Origin: Acinetobacter tibetensis
GTDB lineage: Bacteria; Pseudomonadota; Gammaproteobacteria; Pseudomonadales; Moraxellaceae
DNA length: 64,000 nt
Direction: 5' to 3'
NCBI RefSeq assembly: GCF_023824315.1
Contig: NZ_CP098732.1
Location: 1,054,001-1,118,000 of the forward strand
Shown: piece by piece, positions 17,726-25,964 of the stretch
Position numbering within the stretch: position 1 is the stretch's first letter
Layout: every line of letters begins with the position of its first letter
Translations under genes and position numbers: made by a program
The notes under the pieces: generated by a model
What the model saw: the letters and a program-made list of their open reading frames with translations, nothing else
Databases searched by the model: none
Told to the model about the DNA's origin: nothing

Positions 17726-17806
17726 AGGATTTATAAATTTTGAAAGTTGTTGTTTTAGAATATATCGGGTGCTGTTTAACAGGTGTTGTATTTGGGTGAG
17801 CTAAAA

Positions 17807-17830
17807 TAAAGGGGCATAAGGCCCCTTTTG
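17807..17830 (-). terminator. Terminator of the enoyl-CoA hydratase gene
   Basis: AAGGGGC (17809-17815) pairs with GCCCCTT (17821-17827), with T-rich sequence after it on the minus strand. It lies just below the stop of the hydratase gene. Confidence 0.7.
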
Positions 17831-17838
17831 AGGTTCAA

Positions 17839-18639
17839 TTAGTTAAATTGAGCAAAATCAGGTTTACGTTTTTGCATAAATGCAGCAACCGCTTCAGCCA
17901 TTTCTGGTGAAGAAACACGCTGCATGAAAATCTCAGCCTCATGGTCAATACAGTCCACGATGCTGTCTAGGTTATGCTTCATGAGCGCTTTGGTTTGACG
18001 TAAAGATGCCAATGGTAATGCCGCTAAAATTTGCGCTTGTTTGAGTGCTGCTGCATAAACATCTTCTTCGATGCTGTTGACTAGACCTGCTGCAACTGCT
18101 TTTTCACTGTTAAATTTTTGGGCAGTAAACAACAATTCAGCCGCTTTGTGGTAACCCGCTTGTTGAATCAGTAATTGGCTAGCTGCACCTTCTGGTGAAA
18201 GCCCAAGGCTGACAAATGGGATTTGGAATAATGCAGTTTGGTCGCTATACACAAGGTCAGCATGCAGCAAAATAGTCACGCCAATGCCAATGGCCACACC
18301 ACGCACCGCAGCAATTAATGGTTTAGAAAAACGCGCCGCGGCTTTTAACACCACAAAAGGGGGCGCATCGCCAGATTTTCCTTGTAGTGGGGATTGAATG
18401 AATTGCATAAAGTCTTGCATGTCATTTCCCGCAGTGAAATCTGCATCTTCACCCCGTAAAATCACTACGCGTACATCTTTAGATTGATCCGCTTCATTTA
18501 GGGCTTGAGCAATCCATAAATACAATTCACCATACAATGCATTTTTTGCTTTTGGGCGGTTAATGGCTAACGTCAAAATACCGTTGTCTAAATTTGCATT
18601 TAAATGTTCATGTGGTTGTTGAATACAACTGAGCGTCAT
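17839..18639 (-). CDS. Enoyl-CoA hydratase/isomerase family protein
   Basis: The 266-residue crotonase-fold protein would act on CoA thioesters, probably in fatty acid or related catabolism. Conserved features are NRPKAKNALYGELY, the oxyanion-hole stretch LRGEDADFTAGNDMQDF (about residue 63), and AVRGVAIGIGVTILLHADLVY. The position of the usual second acid in the LGLSPEGAASQLL segment has Glu. No thiolase or dehydrogenase partner lies next to it, so the exact substrate is unknown. It is divergent from nadM. Confidence 0.85.
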   Translation of the reverse strand: MTLSCIQQPHEHLNANLDNGILTLAINRPKAKNALYGELYLWIAQALNEADQSKDVRVVILRGEDADFTAGNDMQDFMQFIQSPLQGKSGDAPPFVVLKAAARFSKPLIAAVRGVAIGIGVTILLHADLVYSDQTALFQIPFVSLGLSPEGAASQLLIQQAGYHKAAELLFTAQKFNSEKAVAAGLVNSIEEDVYAAALKQAQILAALPLASLRQTKALMKHNLDSIVDCIDHEAEIFMQRVSSPEMAEAVAAFMQKRKPDFAQFN

Positions 18640-18743
18640 CGTACTATCCTTGCTTTAAAATTTAGTTAAATTTTATGAGCCATTATGTCGTATCTTAAAC
18701 AATAACGCTGCTACTGATGAGTTCATAAAAAAGTTCATTCTCT

Positions 18744-19313
18744 ATGAAACATACATTTGATTATCTGGTATTTATTGGTCGTTTTCAGCCGTTTCACTTG
18801 GCACATATGCGAACCATCCAAATTGCGCTGGAACTGAGTGACCATGTTATTTTGGCATTGGGTTCAGCACAGATGGAACGAAATATTAAGAACCCATTTA
18901 CCGCTCAAGAACGTGAACAGATGATTTTGTCGAATTTCTCTGCGGAAGATGCTGCGCGTATTCATTTTGTACATGTTGTCGATGTTTATAATGATAAAAA
19001 ATGGGTGAATTTGGTCAAAAGCTTAGTTGCAGTGGTGGTAAAACCTGAACATAAAGTGGGGTTGATTGGACATTTTAAAGATGAATCTTCTTATTATTTA
19101 GAACTTTTTCCAGAATGGGAAATGGTTGAAATTGACAGTTTAGAAGGTGCGATGTCTGCGACCCCTATGCGTGAAGCTTATTATCGTGGGGAGATTTGGG
19201 AAGATACTTTTCCGCAAGGCACGGTTGCCTTTTTACAAAACTTCAAGCAAAGCGTGCTTTATCAACAATTACAACACAAATACCAGACCCAAGATAAAAC
19301 CAATCTTGAGTAA
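18744..19313 (+). CDS. nadM: Nicotinamide-nucleotide adenylyltransferase, NadM type
   Basis: This nucleotidylyltransferase joins NMN and ATP to form NAD. The N-terminal ATP-binding signature is FIGRFQPFHLAHMR (HxxH type). The C-terminal motif with Ser and Arg is MSATPMREAYYRGE. Related proteins in some bacteria are fused to a C-terminal Nudix domain. At 189 residues this one ends soon after the adenylyltransferase domain and has none. The gene follows its own short promoter region, divergent from the hydratase gene. YceI follows 29 bp after its stop and may be in the same transcript. Confidence 0.8.
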   Translation: MKHTFDYLVFIGRFQPFHLAHMRTIQIALELSDHVILALGSAQMERNIKNPFTAQEREQMILSNFSAEDAARIHFVHVVDVYNDKKWVNLVKSLVAVVVKPEHKVGLIGHFKDESSYYLELFPEWEMVEIDSLEGAMSATPMREAYYRGEIWEDTFPQGTVAFLQNFKQSVLYQQLQHKYQTQDKTNLE

Positions 19314-19342
19314 ACTATATCTTCATCACCTCGTTTGAGGGA

Positions 19343-19945
19343 ATGGATATGCGATACCATGTTGGAGCTTACGGGGCTTCACGTCCACCTCGGGTTTCTG
19401 GGTATATTTATGCATTTGCCATGATTATGTCTATTCAAACTGCATTGGCTAGCCCATGGCATTTATCTGCGGATTCTGAAGTTGGTTTTCATATTGACTC
19501 TTTTGGCGTGACTTTTGTGAAAGGTCAGTTTGAAAAAGTCCAATCCAGTCTTCAGTTTGATTTGAAACAACCCGAACAAGCCACAGCCGAGGTGATATTC
19601 GATATCACCAGTATCCGCTTGAATAGACCGTCTTTCAAACAGATGGTTTTGGGCCCAGACTTATTTTATGTAGAAAAATATAAAACAGCGACATTTACCA
19701 GCACTCAATTTAAAGCGCTTGGAGATCATCGTTATCAGATTCTCGGCAATTTGACCTTAAGAGGTGTGACCCATCCAATTTCGTTTAATGCTAGATTAGT
19801 TCCGAATTCGAATAATCCTGATGTGTTAGATGTCGAGGCGTATACCATAATTCGCCGTAGCGATTTTGGTATGAAAAAAGCCCTAGGTGGAATTGGTGAA
19901 AAAGTAAATATTCAAGTCATCGGACAATGGAAAAAGGCTGACTAA
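19343..19945 (+). CDS. YceI family periplasmic protein
   Basis: The 200-residue protein has a long signal region ending in SIQTALA before SPWHLSADSEVGFHI (cleavage near residue 37). YceI hallmarks follow: SFGVTFVKGQFEKV, DITSIRLNRPSFKQMVLGPDLFYVEKYKTATFTS, GNLTLRGVTHPISF and TIIRRSDFGMKKALGG. The family is a lipocalin-like barrel that binds polyisoprenoid lipids and is linked to base or stress response. It has a GAGGGA Shine-Dalgarno just before the ATG. It is convergent with the argP-like gene. Confidence 0.88.
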   Translation: MDMRYHVGAYGASRPPRVSGYIYAFAMIMSIQTALASPWHLSADSEVGFHIDSFGVTFVKGQFEKVQSSLQFDLKQPEQATAEVIFDITSIRLNRPSFKQMVLGPDLFYVEKYKTATFTSTQFKALGDHRYQILGNLTLRGVTHPISFNARLVPNSNNPDVLDVEAYTIIRRSDFGMKKALGGIGEKVNIQVIGQWKKAD

Positions 19946-19980
19946 ACCCGATGTGCTCAGTTCATGCGTAGCGTGTCTGA

Positions 19981-20892
19981 TTAAAAAGAAGTATTCATTT
20001 GCTGATTCATATAGCTTGGCGCTTTGTCGATCATATCTCGCGTGAGTTGTGCCAATGGCGGTGATTGTTGCTTCCAGTGGTGCCAATATAATTGAATATT
20101 GATATGTGAATCGGGTAATAGTTCAAGCCATTCTCCCGTATGTAAGCGCTGTCCAATTTGATAATCTGGTACCATTCCAAATCCTAAACCAAATTCTATC
20201 GCTTCTACAAAAGCCGTTGAAGAAGGAATAAAGTGGTGTGGATAGCTCTCAATATTTAAGCCAAATTTTTCCAGAATAATATCGGTATGCAGATGGTCTT
20301 TATCATTATAAATCACCGCTGGCGCCATTCTTAAGCTCTGACGGTTTAAACCTTGTGCAAACCAGCGTCGGCTGAATTCTGGGGTTGCCACCATTCGATA
20401 ATTCATACAGCCTAAGCGCTTTGCAACACAGCCTTTCATTGGTTGCTGTTCCGTTGTAATACAGGCACTGACTAATCCTGCTTCAAGTAAATGGTGAGTT
20501 TGGGTTTGATCATCTACTTTTAAATGCACCACAATTTTTTCACGTAACAAGGTTTCGCGTATTGCTCGCAGTAACCAAGTCGCAAGGGAATCATCATTAG
20601 TGGCAATATTGAGTTGATAGAATGGTGATTCAGGTGTTTGTCCCGTTAAGTCCTGTAACAGGTTCTGTTCTAATCGTCGAGTGTGTTGCAAATAATGTAA
20701 TAAGGATAATCCTGCCTGAGTGGCACGGCAAGGACGCTCACGCACAATTAAAAGATGCCCTAAAGATTTTTCTAAACTTTGCACGCGCATGGTGACGGCA
20801 GATGCCGTAATACATAAACGTTCTGCCGCCAAATCAAAACTACCTGTTTCTGCAACAGCTAAAAACGCATCGCATTGTTTACTGTTCAACAT
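19981..20892 (-). CDS. LysR family regulator, ArgP/IciA type
   Basis: The 303-residue protein has an N-terminal winged helix (MLNSKQCDAFLAVAETGSFDLAAERLCITASAVTMRVQSLE, helix-turn-helix at about 18-37) and a C-terminal periplasmic-binding-like effector domain. Its wording is that of the ArgP (LysG) branch, which responds to lysine or arginine. It is divergent from a LysE/ArgO exporter, the standard arrangement. The 139-bp gap between them is the likely operator and holds several TTAG/TTAA-rich half sites. I infer activation of the exporter by basic amino acids. Confidence 0.88.
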   Translation of the reverse strand: MLNSKQCDAFLAVAETGSFDLAAERLCITASAVTMRVQSLEKSLGHLLIVRERPCRATQAGLSLLHYLQHTRRLEQNLLQDLTGQTPESPFYQLNIATNDDSLATWLLRAIRETLLREKIVVHLKVDDQTQTHHLLEAGLVSACITTEQQPMKGCVAKRLGCMNYRMVATPEFSRRWFAQGLNRQSLRMAPAVIYNDKDHLHTDIILEKFGLNIESYPHHFIPSSTAFVEAIEFGLGFGMVPDYQIGQRLHTGEWLELLPDSHINIQLYWHHWKQQSPPLAQLTRDMIDKAPSYMNQQMNTSF

Positions 20893-21031
20893 GATGGGGT
20901 TTTAGTCCAAGCAATAAGTCATGGTTATAATCTAAGATAAATTGAGTTAAATTGATATTTTTTTAGTTTTATTTAGTTAAATAAAAAATGATTGATAATG
21001 CGATGGAGCAAAAAATAGAGTTGAAAAAGTC

Positions 21032-21637
21032 ATGTTACAAACGTATTTACAGGGGATCGCGATTGGTTTTAGTCTAATCGTGGCGATTGGGGCACAGAAT
21101 GCTTTTGTTTTAAAGCAGGGTTTAAAACAGCAGTCGGTATTTTGGGTTTGCTTTGTTTGTGCGCTGTCCGATTCGATTTTAATTCTATTAGGAATCACAG
21201 GTTTTTCAGTAGTACTTCAGCATTACCCTGAAATATTGGGCATGGCGAAATGGGCAGGGGCATTATTTTTATTTTGGTATGGCTTACAACATTTACGTGC
21301 GGCTTTCAAATCCAATCAGGCTTTGCATGCAGCAGAGCAAAACGAAACAAAATTGGGTCAAATCTTGATGGTGTGTTTGGCATTAACTTGGCTCAATCCA
21401 CACGTTTATTTGGATACTGTGGTCCTGATTGGCTCTATCTCAACCCAATTTGAGCAGAGCAAACTCTATTTTGCGCTGGGTACTATGACTGCATCATGGT
21501 TATTCTTTTTCAGTTTAGGTTATGGGGCACGATTATTAACGCCAATTTTTGAAAATCCTAAAGCATGGAAAGTTTTAGATGGTTTAATTGCCTTGATGAT
21601 GTGGGGTATCTCACTGTCTTTAATTATGGGTGTTTAA
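21032..21637 (+). CDS. LysE/ArgO family amino-acid exporter
   Basis: The 201-residue inner-membrane protein has about six hydrophobic helices. It begins MLQTYLQGIAIGFSLIVAIGAQNAFVLKQGL, where GAQNAFVLKQG is the family signature. Other conserved pieces are FVCALSDSILILLGI and ALTWLNPHVYLDT. The family exports lysine and arginine. It is controlled, by inference, by the divergent ArgP-like gene. A bidirectional terminator follows. Confidence 0.92.
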   Translation: MLQTYLQGIAIGFSLIVAIGAQNAFVLKQGLKQQSVFWVCFVCALSDSILILLGITGFSVVLQHYPEILGMAKWAGALFLFWYGLQHLRAAFKSNQALHAAEQNETKLGQILMVCLALTWLNPHVYLDTVVLIGSISTQFEQSKLYFALGTMTASWLFFFSLGYGARLLTPIFENPKAWKVLDGLIALMMWGISLSLIMGV

Positions 21638-21642
21638 GGGGT

Positions 21643-21683
21643 AAAGCCGCTGACCTTGCAATGTTCAGAGTGACAGCGGCTTT
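21643..21683. terminator. Terminator between the lysE-like gene and bcp
   Basis: AAAGCCGCTG (21643-21652) pairs perfectly with CAGCGGCTTT (21674-21683) around a 21-nt loop. The flanking genes are convergent. Confidence 0.75.
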
Positions 21684-21688
21684 GGGTC

Positions 21689-22147
21689 TTAGGCTTGTAA
21701 TGCTTTTAGATCTGCAAGAACTTGTTCTGCATGTCCCGCAGCTTTGACTTTACGATATTCTTTAACGAGCTTGCCTTGATGGAAAATAAAGGTTGAGCGT
21801 TCAATGCCCATGACTTGTTTGCCATACATATTCTTTTCTTTAATCACATCGAAGTGTTTGCACAGAACTTCTTCTTTGTCACTGATTAAATTAATCGTTA
21901 AAGCCTGCTTTTCAGTAAAGTTCTGATGGGCTTTAACTGAATCACGTGAAACCCCAAAAATACTGGTATTAAGTGCATCAAATTGGTCTTTTAAACATGA
22001 AAAACCAACGGCTTGTGTGGTACAGCCTGGCGTTGAATCTTTCGGGTAGAAATAAACAATTAACCATTCAGTAGGTACTTCAGTTAAATTGATTTCGCCA
22101 GTAGTGGTGGGGAAAGCTTGATTTGGAAGTTGAATTGTATCCGTCAT
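21689..22147 (-). CDS. bcp: Thioredoxin-dependent peroxiredoxin, Bcp/PrxQ family
   Basis: The 152-residue cytoplasmic peroxidase reduces hydrogen and alkyl peroxides through a thiol. The peroxidatic Cys is in YFYPKDSTPGCTTQA (about residue 42). In the classic Bcp the resolving Cys lies five residues later. Here that position is Val, and the next Cys is at +9 (GFSCLKDQF), so the resolving step may differ. The rest is typical: DSVKAHQNFTEKQ, LISDKEEVLCKHFDV and IERSTFIFHQGKLVKEYRKVK. It is 3 bp from the Dph6-like gene on the same strand, so they are probably co-transcribed. Confidence 0.9.
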   Translation of the reverse strand: MTDTIQLPNQAFPTTTGEINLTEVPTEWLIVYFYPKDSTPGCTTQAVGFSCLKDQFDALNTSIFGVSRDSVKAHQNFTEKQALTINLISDKEEVLCKHFDVIKEKNMYGKQVMGIERSTFIFHQGKLVKEYRKVKAAGHAEQVLADLKALQA

Positions 22148-22150
22148 GGT

Positions 22151-22849
22151 TTATCCTTCAATCTGGTGTTGTTCTAGTTCAAGGGGTAAAAAGGCGTAAT
22201 TTTCGTGATAGAGAATATCACCTTTCATAATGTTGAGCGCATGTTTAAAAATAGGGCCATTAATCACTGTTGTGTGGAATTCACCCGCTTCACCACAAGG
22301 GTCAATACCTCTTTCCACAAGCTGTTGAATATATTCAAGCGTGAGGATTTGCCCTAAATCTTCAGCTTTCATGCGTAGGTTAAGATTCACGGTAACAATC
22401 ATGCTGTGAAATCCCAGTGAAATAAATTCCTGTACAATGTCTAAACGAGGACGTTGCCAAAGTGGCATACATAAACTGAGCTGACTTTTATCGCAAACCG
22501 ATTGATTCCATTCAGCGTGTGCCATTAAATCAATATCACCTGTGACCAAGGTTTCCGCACCGAGGGCTTGGGCTTTTTGCAGCAGTTGAATGAAATGACT
22601 TTCATAATCTTGCCAAGTTGCAGAAGCAGTAAAGATGGGTAATCCAATGGCATTAGCTTGAGCATGAATAATGTCGAGCGACATACCATGTGAGCGTGAC
22701 TTTAAGCCTTGTTCTTCAAGCATAACAATTAGTGCAACAGGCTGACCCATTTGCATGGCTTGGTAGAGTGCAAGAGTGCTATCTTTCCCACCGCTATAAG
22801 AAGCGACAAATTTTTGACCTTGAGCGTTTGTATTCCATTCAATGCACAT
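22151..22849 (-). CDS. Dph6-like ATP-binding protein (adenine nucleotide alpha-hydrolase family)
   Basis: The protein has an N-type ATP pyrophosphatase P-loop, SYSGGKDSTLALYQA (about residue 17 from the chosen start), and the family word DPCGEAGEFHT near the C-terminus. Eukaryotic and archaeal relatives (Dph6) amidate diphthine on EF-2. Bacteria lack diphthamide, so the bacterial substrate is unknown. I place the start at the ATG at 22849 (MCIEW). A TTG at 22867 gives six more residues. The start lies about 35 bp after a terminator for the upstream gene. Its stop is 3 bp from the bcp start, an operon-like spacing. Confidence 0.75.
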   Translation of the reverse strand: MCIEWNTNAQGQKFVASYSGGKDSTLALYQAMQMGQPVALIVMLEEQGLKSRSHGMSLDIIHAQANAIGLPIFTASATWQDYESHFIQLLQKAQALGAETLVTGDIDLMAHAEWNQSVCDKSQLSLCMPLWQRPRLDIVQEFISLGFHSMIVTVNLNLRMKAEDLGQILTLEYIQQLVERGIDPCGEAGEFHTTVINGPIFKHALNIMKGDILYHENYAFLPLELEQHQIEG

Positions 22850-22880
22850 AGTTTCGAGTTCTATCAATTTTGTGACATAG

Positions 22881-22904
22881 AAAAAGCCTGCATAAAGCAG
22901 GCTT
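22881..22904 (-). terminator. Terminator of the small periplasmic protein gene
   Basis: AAGCCTGC (complement of 22897-22904) pairs with GCAGGCTT (complement of 22884-22891). A run of T follows on the minus strand. It lies between the secreted-protein gene and the Dph6-like gene. Confidence 0.8.
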
Positions 22905-22921
22905 CATTCACGTTGAGCGAA

Positions 22922-23332
22922 TTATTTTTTCGCTTGTGCGTTTTTCATTGCTGCTTCAGTTAATGACTTTAATTTTGTCGTTAACTGAGGACCAAAGCAG
23001 GCTTGTAAATCTTTATTCTGCTTTTGAACAAAAGCCAATGTGCTTGGGCTTTTCTTTTGGTTAATTGTGCTTTGAATTTCCCATTTTTGAGCATTGGTTA
23101 ATTTACCATCTGCTTCAACTGCACAAGTACAGTATTTGCTTACTTCAGCGCTCGATAATTTATTACCTTTGGCTGTTTCTTCTTTACAAACATTAATTAA
23201 TGCAGCTTTTACATTGGTGCTTTTATATGCTTCTTGTAGTTTGTTTGACTCAGCAGCATGTGAAGCTGTTGCGAACAATGCCGCTGCTGAAACCAATGTA
23301 GAAAGAATAATGTTTGATTTTAAATTTTTCAT
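22922..23332 (-). CDS. Small secreted protein of unknown function
   Basis: The 136-residue protein has a clear signal peptide (MKNLKSNIILSTLVSAAALFATASHA, cleaved after residue 26). The mature part is Lys-rich and helical, with four Cys (49, 68, 70, 112), two of them in YCTC. Two disulfides in the periplasm are plausible. I do not recognise a named family. It is 16 bp downstream of queC on the same strand, so it may be read from the queC transcript, and has its own terminator. Confidence 0.7.
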   Translation of the reverse strand: MKNLKSNIILSTLVSAAALFATASHAAESNKLQEAYKSTNVKAALINVCKEETAKGNKLSSAEVSKYCTCAVEADGKLTNAQKWEIQSTINQKKSPSTLAFVQKQNKDLQACFGPQLTTKLKSLTEAAMKNAQAKK

Positions 23333-23348
23333 AAACTGTACCCTGTAA

Positions 23349-24017
23349 TTACGGTATGTAACGTGTTGGGTCTGCTACGCCTGCATCTTCAAAGCCTTGT
23401 TTGCGTAAGCGGCAGCTGTCGCATTTACCACAAGCACGTCCTTGGTCATCTGCTTGGTAGCAAGACACCGTTTGACTATAGTCTACGCCATGTTCTATAC
23501 CTAAGCGAATGATATTTGCTTTGGATAAATGTAACAGAGGTGTTTCAAATTTAAGAGGTTTTCCTTCCACGCCAACTTTAGTTGCCAAGCGTGCCATGTT
23601 GGCAAAAGCGTCAATAAATTCAGGACGACAGTCTGGATAACCTGAATAATCAACGGCATTGATGCCAATCACAATGGCCTCTGCACCAAAAACTTCCGCT
23701 GCCGCTAAAGCATAAGATAAGAAAATAGTGTTACGTGCTGGAACATAAGTTACAGGAATACCTTCTTGCAACTGTTCAGGTACATCAATGCTGTGATCTG
23801 TTAAAGCAGAACCACCTAAGTTACCTAAATCAATATTAATGACACGATGTTCTACACCAGCACGTTGAGTTAATGCACGAGCAGCATCAAGTTCAGTGGT
23901 CGAGCGTTGACCATACATAAAACTGATTGCAATACATTCATAACGTGCTTGCGCCCAAGCCAAACAAGTTGTTGAGTCTAAGCCGCCAGATAACAAAACT
24001 ATGGCACGAGGGCGCAT
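23349..24017 (-). CDS. queC: 7-cyano-7-deazaguanine synthase QueC
   Basis: QueC makes preQ0 from 7-carboxy-7-deazaguanine with ATP and ammonia, a step of queuosine synthesis. The 222-residue protein has the P-loop [17 protein letters not shown] (residues 6-22), [28 protein letters not shown], and the C-terminal zinc site [19 protein letters not shown]. It is 41 bp from queE on the same strand, upstream partner in the same pathway. Confidence 0.97.
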   Translation of the reverse strand: MRPRAIVLLSGGLDSTTCLAWAQARYECIAISFMYGQRSTTELDAARALTQRAGVEHRVINIDLGNLGGSALTDHSIDVPEQLQEGIPVTYVPARNTIFLSYALAAAEVFGAEAIVIGINAVDYSGYPDCRPEFIDAFANMARLATKVGVEGKPLKFETPLLHLSKANIIRLGIEHGVDYSQTVSCYQADDQGRACGKCDSCRLRKQGFEDAGVADPTRYIP

Positions 24018-24058
24018 ATTAAAATCTCCAAATAGATGTATTTAAGAACAGAACTAAA

Positions 24059-24769
24059 TTAACGACCAGTTTCATCATTCCAAAGCAATTTGTGTAATTG
24101 CAATTGGAAGCGAACAGGGAGATGGTCTTCTAAAATCCATTGCGCTAAGTCTCGCGCAAGTTGTGGTAAGCGTACCGCACCTTTTTCTACAGCAAAAGCA
24201 GGGGAGAACCAAACGGTACTGACTTTATCCTGTAGTTGGTATTCTGCAACCTGTAATTTTGACCACTCATAATCTTCACGGTTGCAAATCACGAATTTAA
24301 TTTGGTCGTGTGGTGTCAAGTAATCAAGATTGCTGATTAAATTGCGCTGTTCTTCACCGGAAGTTGGGGTTTTAAGATCTAAAACTTTAGAAACACGCGG
24401 GTCAACTTTAGAAACGTCTAAGGCACCACTGGTTTCTAAAGACACTTCACAGCCAAGGTCAGCTAGACGTTGCATTAATGGTAAAGCATTGGGCTGTGCC
24501 AGAGGTTCACCACCTGTCACGCAGACATAGGGGGTTTTAAAATCGAGTGTGGTTTGAATAATGTGTTCGAGCGATAGACGCTCTCCACCTTCAAAGGAGT
24601 AGGTAGTATCACAATAGGTACAGCGTAGTGGGCAACCCGTTAGGCGAATAAATACCGTAGGGAGTCCTGCTGCATTTGCTTCACCTTGTAATGAATAGAA
24701 AATCTCCGTGATGCGTAAGCCCGCAGCCGGATCAGAAACAGGAATAGCCGAAGATCTGAGAGTATTCAT
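24059..24769 (-). CDS. queE: 7-carboxy-7-deazaguanine synthase QueE
   Basis: This radical SAM enzyme converts 6-carboxytetrahydropterin to 7-carboxy-7-deazaguanine in queuosine synthesis. Family marks are RITEIFYSLQGEANAAGLPTVFIRLTGCP, the cluster-binding CPLRCTYCDT (C-x3-C-x2-C) and VCVTGGEPLAQ. I place the start at 24769 (MNTLRSS). The extension to 24787 (MWLFCT) is less typical. It lies directly upstream of queC, so the two form an operon. queD and queF are not in the window. Confidence 0.95.
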   Translation of the reverse strand: MNTLRSSAIPVSDPAAGLRITEIFYSLQGEANAAGLPTVFIRLTGCPLRCTYCDTTYSFEGGERLSLEHIIQTTLDFKTPYVCVTGGEPLAQPNALPLMQRLADLGCEVSLETSGALDVSKVDPRVSKVLDLKTPTSGEEQRNLISNLDYLTPHDQIKFVICNREDYEWSKLQVAEYQLQDKVSTVWFSPAFAVEKGAVRLPQLARDLAQWILEDHLPVRFQLQLHKLLWNDETGR

Positions 24770-24799
24770 AGTACAAAATAACCACAAGATAGAAAAATA

Positions 24800-24834
24800 A
24801 AAATCTCTACGATCATGTCTGACCGTAGAGACCG
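24800..24834 (-). terminator. Terminator of dapD
   Basis: TCTCTACG (complement of 24824-24831) pairs with CGTAGAGA (complement of 24804-24811). T-rich sequence follows on the minus strand. It separates dapD from queE. Confidence 0.8.
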
Positions 24835-24851
24835 AAAAGCATTTTGAAAAA

Positions 24852-25673
24852 TTAGTCTTCGCGTAATAATTCGTTCAAGCTCGTTTTAGAACGTGTTTGC
24901 GCATCAACTTTTTTCACGATAATTGCAGCATATAAGCTGTAAGTACCGCATTTAGAAGGAAGGCTACCCGCAACAACGACAGAACCCGCAGGTACGCGGC
25001 CGTAGTGGATTTCACCAGTTGCACGGTCATAAATCTTGGTTGATTGACCAATGAATACGCCCATTGAAATGACAGAGCCTTCTTCAACAATCACGCCTTC
25101 CACGATTTCAGAACGTGCACCAATGAAGCAGTTATCTTCAATAATGGTTGGGTTTGCTTGCAATGGCTCAAGTACGCCACCGATACCTACGCCACCAGAC
25201 AAGTGTACGTTTTTACCGATTTGTGCGCATGAACCTACAGTTGCCCATGTATCAACCATTGTGCCTTCATCTACATAAGCACCAATGTTGACGTATGATG
25301 GCATCAATACTACATTTTTGGCTTGGAAGCTGCCTTTACGAGCAACTGCTGGAGGTACTACACGAACACCTGCTGCTTTGAACTGTTCTTCAGTCCAACC
25401 AGAGAATTTAGTGTCTACTTTGTCGTAAAAACGAAGATCGCCTGACTCGATTGGCTTGTTGTCGTTTAATTTGAACGATAACAATACTGCTTTTTTAAGC
25501 CATTGGTGAACAACCCACTCACCATCGATTTTTTCTGCAACGCGTAATGAGCCATTATCTAAACCTGCAATCGCTTGTTCTACAGCGTCACGGATTTCAG
25601 CAGAGCAGTCTGCTGCTGTGAAATTGGCACGGTCTTCAAAGGCTTGTTCGATAATTGTCGAAAGCTGAGACAT
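24852..25673 (-). CDS. dapD: 2,3,4,5-tetrahydropyridine-2,6-dicarboxylate N-succinyltransferase DapD
   Basis: DapD uses succinyl-CoA to acylate tetrahydrodipicolinate in the lysine and meso-diaminopimelate pathway. The 273-residue protein has an N-terminal helical domain. Its left-handed beta-helix hexapeptide repeats are seen as [58 protein letters not shown]. Length matches E. coli DapD (274). It is monocistronic, with its own terminator. Confidence 0.98.
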   Translation of the reverse strand: MSQLSTIIEQAFEDRANFTAADCSAEIRDAVEQAIAGLDNGSLRVAEKIDGEWVVHQWLKKAVLLSFKLNDNKPIESGDLRFYDKVDTKFSGWTEEQFKAAGVRVVPPAVARKGSFQAKNVVLMPSYVNIGAYVDEGTMVDTWATVGSCAQIGKNVHLSGGVGIGGVLEPLQANPTIIEDNCFIGARSEIVEGVIVEEGSVISMGVFIGQSTKIYDRATGEIHYGRVPAGSVVVAGSLPSKCGTYSLYAAIIVKKVDAQTRSKTSLNELLRED

Positions 25674-25964
25674 GATCTTCCATCCAAAAAAATTTTGAAG
25701 ATTTTACACTATATTTGCTCCAAAATAGATGAAAAATCGTCTTAGCATCGGAATTTATAATTAAGGTAGTTAAGTAAAAACCTATGTTAAATTGTATAAG
25801 TTTCTAAACTGATAGGTATTTGCAAACTATATTTTATAAAATGTGTATCAAAAGTTAACAAAAACCAAGCAAATCGTTCATAAAAAATACTGATGTTCTG
25901 GTCTATGATGAGTTCATCAAAACAACTTCACGATTAAAAGTTTAATCTTCTGAGGAGACCGGTA
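25674..25964. other. Promoter region between dapD and the YfaZ-like gene
   Basis: This 291-bp AT-rich gap lies between two divergent genes and must hold both promoters. I see TATGAT near 25909 as a possible -10 for the outer-membrane gene but no convincing -35. No repeat or RNA gene is recognisable. Confidence 0.4.

Noticed and set aside
20893-21031. Lysine riboswitch before the lysE-like gene
   Set aside because: The gap is only 139 bp, lacks the conserved five-helix elements, and a regulator gene is divergent, so protein control is the better explanation.
25850-25964. Small RNA gene or riboswitch before the YfaZ-like gene
   Set aside because: I find no stable fold or known aptamer words, only AT-rich sequence.
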